This document shows, one piece after another, positions 57,960-64,000 of a stretch of DNA of 64,000 nt (position 1 is the stretch's first letter; each line of letters begins with the position of its first letter). Under the pieces are notes generated by a model. That model ran no database searches and had not been told where the DNA came from. It saw only the letters and a list, made by a program, of their open reading frames with translations. The DNA lies in NCBI RefSeq assembly GCF_030812215.1, contig NZ_JAUSSG010000007.1:372001-436000 (forward strand), given 5' to 3'. This DNA comes from Variovorax boronicumulans. Its GTDB lineage: Bacteria > Pseudomonadota > Gammaproteobacteria > Burkholderiales > Burkholderiaceae_C. The position numbers and the translations under genes are program-made.

Positions 57960-58676
57960 TCACGGCGAGACGCTCCACAGTCTTATCAGCTTGTTGGCCG
58001 CACCGATGAACCGGCCGTTGACATCCTGTTGCCAGAACGCACTTTCGGCACGTACGCCCTGCAGGCGATGCGGCCAATCGGCCCAAGGAAGATAGCGGAC
58101 GCCATGCAGTTCGGCCGCAGGATCGTTGCGAGGGGCCGGGCCCGTTCGCTGATCGAGCAGGGCTTGCATCCAGCGAACGCGCTGTACGGAGAAGTTCTTT
58201 TCCAACTCGCGGCTCTCCGCCCGCAAAGCATGCAACGTCGCCTTCAGGGCCTGAATATCGGCAAGGCCCATGCATGCCTGGCGGGCGACGGCGCGCGCAA
58301 GCCAGAACTGCCAATCGAGCGGCTGACGAAGCTGCGCCTCGAAATGCCGCATGGCTTGGCGTGGCAACTGTTGCTGATAGATCACCAGGGGACGAGGCCG
58401 CCCGTCCCTGTCGACAGACAGCGCAATCACGCCAAGCACAAACCGTCGCCGCGCAAACGGCAAGGTGCCGGGCGGCAGCGCGAAAGCGACCGGCACCGAA
58501 GTGGCCCTCGCGGTGGCCTCGATGTCCGCGTCAAGGCCGTGCGCCGCGAACCATTGCGTCCATGCCTGGCCTTCACCATGCCGCACGCCGCTGCATACGA
58601 TGTCCGTGTAACCCGGCAGCCTGCCCCAGATAGCGGGCGGAGATGTGCGCCAGGGAGCGATCAGTCTTGAGAGCAT
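57960..58676 (-). CDS. tagF: Type VI secretion-associated protein TagF
   Basis: 238-aa cytosolic protein of the TagF/ImpM family, a post-translational repressor of T6SS assembly. The opening PPAIWGRLPGYTDIVCSGVR and the stretch EGQAWTQWFAAHGLDADIE are the family signature (usually WGKLPSRGDFV in gammaproteobacteria). The core also has LPFARRRFVLGVIALSVDRD and RQPLDWQFWLARAVARQACM. It lies 12 bases after tssM and 32 bases before the FHA/TagK-like gene, consistent with joint regulatory duty. Confidence 0.87.
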   Translation of the reverse strand: MLSRLIAPWRTSPPAIWGRLPGYTDIVCSGVRHGEGQAWTQWFAAHGLDADIEATARATSVPVAFALPPGTLPFARRRFVLGVIALSVDRDGRPRPLVIYQQQLPRQAMRHFEAQLRQPLDWQFWLARAVARQACMGLADIQALKATLHALRAESRELEKNFSVQRVRWMQALLDQRTGPAPRNDPAAELHGVRYLPWADWPHRLQGVRAESAFWQQDVNGRFIGAANKLIRLWSVSP

Positions 58677-58688
58677 GGGATCAGAACT

Positions 58689-61600
58689 TCAGGCCGCTCG
58701 ACCTGGGCAGCGGAAGCCCTTGAGCACATCGCTGCTGAGCGGGTTGGGCTGACTGCCGGAATTGATGTCGATCAACGCCTTGCGACCGTCGAATGAATAT
58801 TCGACGCTCAGTCGACCCGGCGTCGCTGTGTTCACGATGCGCCCCTTTTCGAGCAATCGGAACAACGCCCATGGACCGCTGGCCAGAAAGGTCGAGGTAG
58901 GGCCCGAGATTCGCGGATTGGCCGTGATCTCCGCCATTGCACCGCCACGCGGTCCCGGCCAGTGAACGGTGAACGCCTGCACCGGGCCATGGATGTAGCG
59001 CTGGCCCTGCCCGTCGATGTCGATGATCAGGTCGGTGATGCTGGGTTCCAGTTCGAGCACCCGCAGGTCCATCTTCCAGGCCAGCTTCTTGCCGCCCGCA
59101 TCGCGGAAGAAAAGATCGCGGATCTGCTGGGCGCGGTAGAAGGCATCGAGGTTCGGCCCGCTCTGCGCCAGTAGCTTGAGCAGTTCGCCAAGCAATGTCG
59201 GCCCGGTGGTCGCGGGTATTGGCGCCACTGCACCGGCAACCCCCTCCGCGCCGGCGGAGGCCTGGACCATGTTCGGGTCCTTGTAGCGCCATGGGCGCAC
59301 GCTGGTATCGACATAGGAAGCCAGGTACTTGTTGAAGAACTCGTCCGCGGCGCCGCTCACGGCGAAGACCTGCGTGAAGTCTTCGATGGATGCGTCCTGC
59401 GCTACCGCAGCCAGCGGATAGCGCCCCTCCACGCCACGCTTGCACGGTTCGCTGACCTGCATCGCCATCAGGCCCATGATGCGGTCGAGTTGCTGCTGGG
59501 CCTGATTGCGCAGGATGCCTGTGGAGCCGAGCGCCACCTTGTCACCGCCGCTCGTGGCCAACGCGGTCAGCACCTCGCGAAACGGTGCCGGGAGTTTCCC
59601 GGCCTCCAGCTTCAGCCGCGCACCGACTTCGGAGCCTCCGGGCGGCAGGCTGCCCGCCGTCAGCGCCGTATCGGCGACGACCAGCAGCGTGTAGAACTCG
59701 TTGACAAGGCCCGAGATCGTTTCGAGCCCCGGCTTGGCGCCGGCGGCTCCGGCGTTTCCGGCGCCGATGTCCGGCTGGCCCGTCACCACTTCGCGCAACG
59801 CGGCAAAGCGGTTGTCGACGATTTCCTTTTCGAGTCGTTCCTCCGCGCGAATGCCCAGATTCCTGCCTATGGCGCTGGTCTGCTTGCTCAGTTCATCGGA
59901 GGCCTTGTCCAGGAACCCCTTTTCCTCCTGGGCACGCACGACCAGCGGACGCGACAGCGTGGTTTCGCGCGCCGCCGCACGCGCCAGCCGCGCCAGCGGC
60001 GAGTCGGGCGCGGCAAACTGGCGCAGCACGCTCAGGTCGAACCCCAGGCTGGTGCCGGTGGTGTCGCCGCCCCCGACCGTGCGAATCGATTCGAGAAAGG
60101 CTTCCCAGTGCTGGGCATATTCGCTCAGATACTGGCGACGGATGTCATCAAGGAACGGATCGTTCTGCAACTTGCGGGCAGCGGCGTCGAGCACGGCCGA
60201 GGCATTGCGCCCCATCACCCATGCGTCGTCGTCAATGGCCTGCCCGACGAATTCCGGCAGGCGCTTGCTGAACACATCGTGGTATCCGTCGTAGGTGAAG
60301 AGGCCCGGCACCCCTTTCTCGAGCGGCAGGCCGCTGGCACGGGAGAACACGGTGCCGGCTTGCGGCCCGACTGCCCGGATCAATGTGAACTCCTGGGGGG
60401 CCTCACGCAGCATTGCCGCCTTGGCGCGTTCGTAGACGCGTTGCGTCGAGGTGTTGCTGTTCAGGAAGTCCTGCACGGCACGCACGAGCACCTCGTTGGG
60501 CAGCGACGCCGACTGCACCGGACGCTCACCGGAAAAGAGTGTCGTGGCATGGCCTGTCATCGAAGCACGTCCGCCAAAGGCTGCGGCACTGTCGGTGCGT
60601 TCCCAGTCCTTGAGAACCCAGTTGCCGACGTCCTGGGCGCCTCCATTCATGTACCGGTGCTTGTCGTGCAGGAGCTTGTAGACGCGCAGGGTTTCATAGG
60701 CGGCCTTCGCGTCGCCGTCCTTCATGCTCTGCGTCAGCACGGCCTCCATGCGCTGCAGGATGGTCGGCAGCAAAGTGTGGTCCTGCAGCTGGGCATAGGT
60801 GTCGGCAGTCGCTGCAAGCACCGGTGGCACGCTGTACAGGCCATAGCGAAAGCTGCCCGGCGGGCTGTCGACGTCCAACCCCGTGTAGCCGGGCAACTCG
60901 CGTGCGCCATTCAGCACATCCGGCACGCCGGACGGCTTGAAATTGCCGAACAGCGCGCTCACCTGTCCCGCGAGCACGTCGGTACGCTGGCCAACGGTGT
61001 CCAGGTATCGGCGGTTGTTTCCGAAGCTCACTGCCAGCGCACCGGCCAGCCACATGAAGATCACCAGCGCCAAGGCATGCCCCAGCAGGCGCAAGAGCCG
61101 GAACCGAAATTCCCAGCGCAGATTGGGCCTCACCAGGTGAGCTTCCGGGATGACGACCTTGGTCAGCAGCTCCTGGAGGAAGAACCCTTGCTGACCTTGT
61201 TCGGACGACGTGCCCGCGGCCTGCATATTCGAAGATGACGACAGGCCGAGGCTGCGCTGCAAGCGCTGGACCAGCGTCCCGGGGTCGGCGGGCACCTCCA
61301 TATGGGCTTGCGCACCGCTCGTGAAATACACGCCGCGCAGCGTGTCGTGCAACTGGGTCCTGTCGAAACGCGAGACCAGAAAGATCTGGTCCAGCATCGG
61401 CACCAGCGGCACAGCCAATGCGGCCAGTTCCTTGGGCAGTGCGAACAGGCGCTTGCGGCGCTCGACGTCGAACTCCTCGTTCAGCCTCGCTCGAAGGCCA
61501 TCGGCCAGCCGGTCGTTGAGCAGCGCAAGCTCCGCATCCACCTGCGTGCGCAGGGTGTCTCTGACCTGCACGCCGGGCCGCACGTTCTTCAGGCCGCGAA

Positions 61601-62687
61601 ATGGCAACGCGAAGCCCCAGGCCTGCATGCGCCCTTCGCTGGTGAGCGCTTGAAAGTATTCGCTGAAACCCCGCAGCAGATCCATCTTCGTGACGACCAC
61701 ATACACGGGAAAGCGAATGCCCAACTCCTGGCGCAGTTCGGTCAGGCGGTCGTGCACCAGGCTCGCATGCTCTGCACGCTCCATCTCGGTCATGGTCAGC
61801 AGCTCGGCTGCATCGAGCGCGACGATCACGCCGTTGAGCGGCGCACGCGTGCGGTGCTTGCGCAGCAGACCGAGGAAAGCGAGCCACTCGACCGGATCGG
61901 TCGTGGGATTGCGCTCCTGAGTGGTGTAGCGGCCTGCCGTGTCGATGAACACGGCCTCGTTGGCAAACCACCAATCGCAATGCAACGTGCCCCCTTCCGA
62001 CTTGAACACCACGCGCTTCGAAGCATTGCCCATCTGGCGCGCCAGGGGAAACTGCAGCCCGGCATTGAGCAGCGCCGTGGTTTTTCCTGCACCGGCGCTG
62101 CCGATGACCATGTACCAGGGCAACTCGTACAGATAGCGATTGCCTTCGAACAGGCGACGCAATCCACCGCGACCGCGCAGGCCTTTGAGTTGCGCCAAGG
62201 CGCGACGGACTGCGGCGGTGACCGTCTTGATCTCTTCCTTGGCCGTCTCGTCCTTGCCCGCATCCTTTCCGAAGCTCAGCACCTTTGCGAGCAGGTCCTC
62301 GTTGTTGCGCAAGGCCTGCCAGAAACGATAGAGCCAGTACAGCGCATACAGCAGCAGGATCGCGCCAATGATCGCCACGCGCACGCCGGCCGACGCGAGC
62401 GGCTTGGCCGCACCTATGTCCAGCAAGGGGCCCGCCTGCCAGAGCAGCAGGCACAGCGCGGCCACCCCGACAAGACTGTACGGCCCCGAAACGAGCCAGA
62501 GGATGCCAAGCACCAGCAGCAGCACGATGAAAGCCACGCGCACGCCAACCGAAGCCAGCGGACGCAGTCCATCCACGGCAAGCAGAGGACCGACGAACCA
62601 GATCGCCATTGCCAGCAGCACCATGACGACGAAGGCCAGCATCTGCCGGGAAAAAAGAAATGCCAGGAACTGTTTGAGGTATTGCAT
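58689..62687 (-). CDS. tssM: Type VI secretion membrane-complex protein TssM (IcmF), with duplicated membrane module
   Basis: 1332-aa inner-membrane protein that forms the T6SS trans-envelope channel with TssL and TssJ. Walker A is GSAGAGKTT at 196-204; GALAVSFGNNRRYLD follows a later TM helix near 545, and the large periplasmic part contains the IcmF-related and DUF1215-type C-terminal domains. The N-terminus has a tandem duplication of a membrane module: GPLLAVDGLRPLASVGVRVA (33-52) recurs as GPLLDIGAAKPLASAGVRVA (86-105), 53 residues later. This gives extra TM helices before the ATP-binding domain. 20 bases separate it from tssL. Confidence 0.95.
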   Translation of the reverse strand: MQYLKQFLAFLFSRQMLAFVVMVLLAMAIWFVGPLLAVDGLRPLASVGVRVAFIVLLLVLGILWLVSGPYSLVGVAALCLLLWQAGPLLDIGAAKPLASAGVRVAIIGAILLLYALYWLYRFWQALRNNEDLLAKVLSFGKDAGKDETAKEEIKTVTAAVRRALAQLKGLRGRGGLRRLFEGNRYLYELPWYMVIGSAGAGKTTALLNAGLQFPLARQMGNASKRVVFKSEGGTLHCDWWFANEAVFIDTAGRYTTQERNPTTDPVEWLAFLGLLRKHRTRAPLNGVIVALDAAELLTMTEMERAEHASLVHDRLTELRQELGIRFPVYVVVTKMDLLRGFSEYFQALTSEGRMQAWGFALPFRGLKNVRPGVQVRDTLRTQVDAELALLNDRLADGLRARLNEEFDVERRKRLFALPKELAALAVPLVPMLDQIFLVSRFDRTQLHDTLRGVYFTSGAQAHMEVPADPGTLVQRLQRSLGLSSSSNMQAAGTSSEQGQQGFFLQELLTKVVIPEAHLVRPNLRWEFRFRLLRLLGHALALVIFMWLAGALAVSFGNNRRYLDTVGQRTDVLAGQVSALFGNFKPSGVPDVLNGARELPGYTGLDVDSPPGSFRYGLYSVPPVLAATADTYAQLQDHTLLPTILQRMEAVLTQSMKDGDAKAAYETLRVYKLLHDKHRYMNGGAQDVGNWVLKDWERTDSAAAFGGRASMTGHATTLFSGERPVQSASLPNEVLVRAVQDFLNSNTSTQRVYERAKAAMLREAPQEFTLIRAVGPQAGTVFSRASGLPLEKGVPGLFTYDGYHDVFSKRLPEFVGQAIDDDAWVMGRNASAVLDAAARKLQNDPFLDDIRRQYLSEYAQHWEAFLESIRTVGGGDTTGTSLGFDLSVLRQFAAPDSPLARLARAAARETTLSRPLVVRAQEEKGFLDKASDELSKQTSAIGRNLGIRAEERLEKEIVDNRFAALREVVTGQPDIGAGNAGAAGAKPGLETISGLVNEFYTLLVVADTALTAGSLPPGGSEVGARLKLEAGKLPAPFREVLTALATSGGDKVALGSTGILRNQAQQQLDRIMGLMAMQVSEPCKRGVEGRYPLAAVAQDASIEDFTQVFAVSGAADEFFNKYLASYVDTSVRPWRYKDPNMVQASAGAEGVAGAVAPIPATTGPTLLGELLKLLAQSGPNLDAFYRAQQIRDLFFRDAGGKKLAWKMDLRVLELEPSITDLIIDIDGQGQRYIHGPVQAFTVHWPGPRGGAMAEITANPRISGPTSTFLASGPWALFRLLEKGRIVNTATPGRLSVEYSFDGRKALIDINSGSQPNPLSSDVLKGFRCPGRAA

Positions 62688-62707
62688 GAGTGACTCCCGC
62701 TCTGCCT

Positions 62708-64000
62708 CTAGCGCGCCGCCGGCGTTGCGGCTGGCGACGCGGCACTACCGCCGTCGCCCTGGATGACGACGATGTCGACACGGCGATTCCTGGCGCGCCC
62801 GGCGGCGGTTGCACCGTCGGCCAGCGGCATCGTGTCGCCGCGCCCTTCGGTACGAATGCGCGACGCCACCACGCCCTTGCCCAGGAGCACGGCGGAGACT
62901 GCATCGGCCCGCTTCTCGCTCAATACCTGGTTGTTGGGAAACTCGCGGGTCTTGATCGGGCGGTTATCGGAGTGGCCGGTGATCTGGACGGAACCCGAGA
63001 CCTGGTTGATCTCGTCCGCCACCTTGTCCAGGACCGGAAGGATCTTTGCGTTCAGGCGCGCCTGACCCGGGACGAACATGTCGTCGCCCCTGAACGTGAC
63101 TGCGCTGCGGTGCTCGTCCTCTTCCACGCTCACGGTGCCGCGTGTGATCTCGGGAGCCAGCAGCTCTTTCAGGCGCAGCGGTTTGACCACAGGCGCTGGC
63201 GGCGCGGGCGGCGGGCGCATCCGGCCGATGGCGGCGATGCGTTGCTCCACGTCGGCGCTGGTCTGCAACAGCTGGTACTTGTACCAGGCGAAGAGTCCGC
63301 ACAAGACCAGTGTCAGCAGCGACACCGTCACCCACACCGGAATGCTGCGCAACAGGCCGAACGTACCCGCGCCCACGCCCTTCCAGTGCGGGGAGAGATC
63401 GCGCGGAACTTCACCGCGCGCCGTACCAAGCAGCGTGAAGAGCCGATGGCGAACCGTCTCCAGCTGCCGGCGCCCGTTGGTCGCCGTGCCGAAGCGTCCT
63501 TCGAAGCCCAGCCCCAGGACCTGGTACATCAGCTCGAGCAGATCGATGTGCTCCTGCGGGTTGGCGGCCAGGCGCCCGACCAGCAGGAAGAACTTGTCGC
63601 CGCCCTTCGTGTCACCGTGGAATTTCGCGGCCAGCTGCTGTCCGGCCCAGATGCCGGCCTCGCCATTCTTGCCACCGCCCCACTCCGTGCTGTTGGCCGC
63701 CTCGTCGAGTGCGGTACACAGCGAATAGCTTGCCGCGACCACATGCTCGTGCCTGATCTGCGCGCTGCCGCAGAGCGATTGAAAGCTCGCGACCTCACGC
63801 TCCAGCAACTGATGCAGGGTCGTCACCCCTTCGCTGCCAAGCGTCGCCGGCATGTCCGCGAGTGCGCGCAGCAGCGGCTGCGCCGCCTCGAGCAGGGGAT
63901 TCCTGGCGGCAGTGACTGCGACCAGGCGCACTTGCATCGATGGCTCCGGGGCGAGATGCACACCCTTCTCGGGATCGCCCGGCCGGGAATCGTCGGGTGA
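62708..64000 (-). CDS. tssL: Type VI secretion membrane-complex protein TssL (DotU) with OmpA domain, 5' end outside window
   Basis: At least 430 codons, open to the right edge; the visible upstream part (SPDDSRPGDPEKGVHLAPEP) reads like a normal hydrophilic N-terminus, so the start is probably beyond 64000. The cytoplasmic DotU domain has SYSLCTALDEAANSTEWGG and QEHIDLLELMYQVLGLGFEG; a TM helix IPVWVTVSLLTLVLCGLFAW follows near 205 of the GTG-initiated form, and a C-terminal OmpA-like domain (VQITGHSDNRPIKTREFPNN, NRRVDIVVIQG) anchors it to peptidoglycan. The fused OmpA domain marks it as an evolved TssL, needing no separate TagL. Confidence 0.92.
   Translation of the reverse strand, partial: SPDDSRPGDPEKGVHLAPEPSMQVRLVAVTAARNPLLEAAQPLLRALADMPATLGSEGVTTLHQLLEREVASFQSLCGSAQIRHEHVVAASYSLCTALDEAANSTEWGGGKNGEAGIWAGQQLAAKFHGDTKGGDKFFLLVGRLAANPQEHIDLLELMYQVLGLGFEGRFGTATNGRRQLETVRHRLFTLLGTARGEVPRDLSPHWKGVGAGTFGLLRSIPVWVTVSLLTLVLCGLFAWYKYQLLQTSADVEQRIAAIGRMRPPPAPPAPVVKPLRLKELLAPEITRGTVSVEEDEHRSAVTFRGDDMFVPGQARLNAKILPVLDKVADEINQVSGSVQITGHSDNRPIKTREFPNNQVLSEKRADAVSAVLLGKGVVASRIRTEGRGDTMPLADGATAAGRARNRRVDIVVIQGDGGSAASPAATPAAR

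Overview
The window looks like a piece of a Burkholderiales (Comamonadaceae, Variovorax-like) chromosome. It is GC-rich and densely packed, with ATGA/GTGA/TTGA stop-start overlaps throughout. It carries the smc-zipA-ligA order and clpS-clpA block usual in these bacteria, and two copies of an inverted-terminus intergenic element of a kind common in Comamonadaceae genomes. The genus is an inference from gene content; there is no rRNA to test it. I saw no tRNA, rRNA, insertion sequence, prophage or CRISPR array. No gene-free stretch exceeds about 205 bases.

Layout. 1-7.2 kb: 5' end of purL (minus), map, glnD, an I78-type inhibitor lipoprotein, a HAD hydrolase, phosphoglucomutase and a PPC-domain protein. 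7.2-10.3 kb: a general L-amino-acid ABC importer (aapJ-aapQ-aapM, minus) that lacks its ATPase gene. 10.5-18.8 kb: DoxX protein, peptide deformylase, a Tyr/Pro-rich lipoprotein, then ligA, zipA and smc, with a perfect 20-bp palindrome in front of smc. 18.9-22.1 kb: a lipoprotein, a hipBA toxin-antitoxin pair with two AT-rich palindromic operators, and an orphan ParA-type ATPase. 22.1-31.7 kb: ten translationally coupled minus-strand genes resembling an aryl-polyene (xanthomonadin/flexirubin-type) locus. It has an ACP, membrane protein, AMP-ligase/dehydratase fusion, LpxL-type acyltransferase, LolA-like carrier, MMPL exporter, polysaccharide deacetylase, methyltransferase, dehydratase and ketoreductase, but no ketosynthase. 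31.7-35.5 kb: a HerA-like ATPase, an ECF sigma factor with its NrsF anti-sigma and a matching promoter, and two small envelope genes.

35.6-47.0 kb: a nucleobase salvage and catabolism region, all on the plus strand. It holds URC1-type GTP-cyclohydrolase-II-like protein, URC4 (DUF1688) and uracil phosphoribosyltransferase, then a BMP-type nucleoside ABC importer with an exported nucleosidase-like lipoprotein, a small secreted protein and a cytosine-deaminase-like amidohydrolase. Read together: nucleosides are split or imported, amino groups are removed, and uracil is degraded by the URC route. An AAC(6')-Ib-like acetyltransferase gene follows directly.

47.2-54.0 kb (minus): a GNAT protein, a DUF3574 lipoprotein, exonuclease I, cardiolipin synthase, ClpA and ClpS. 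54.1-64.0 kb (minus): part of a type VI secretion operon, read tssL (runs off the edge), tssM, tagF, an FHA/TagK-like gene, tssG, tssA and an unknown membrane-anchored protein.
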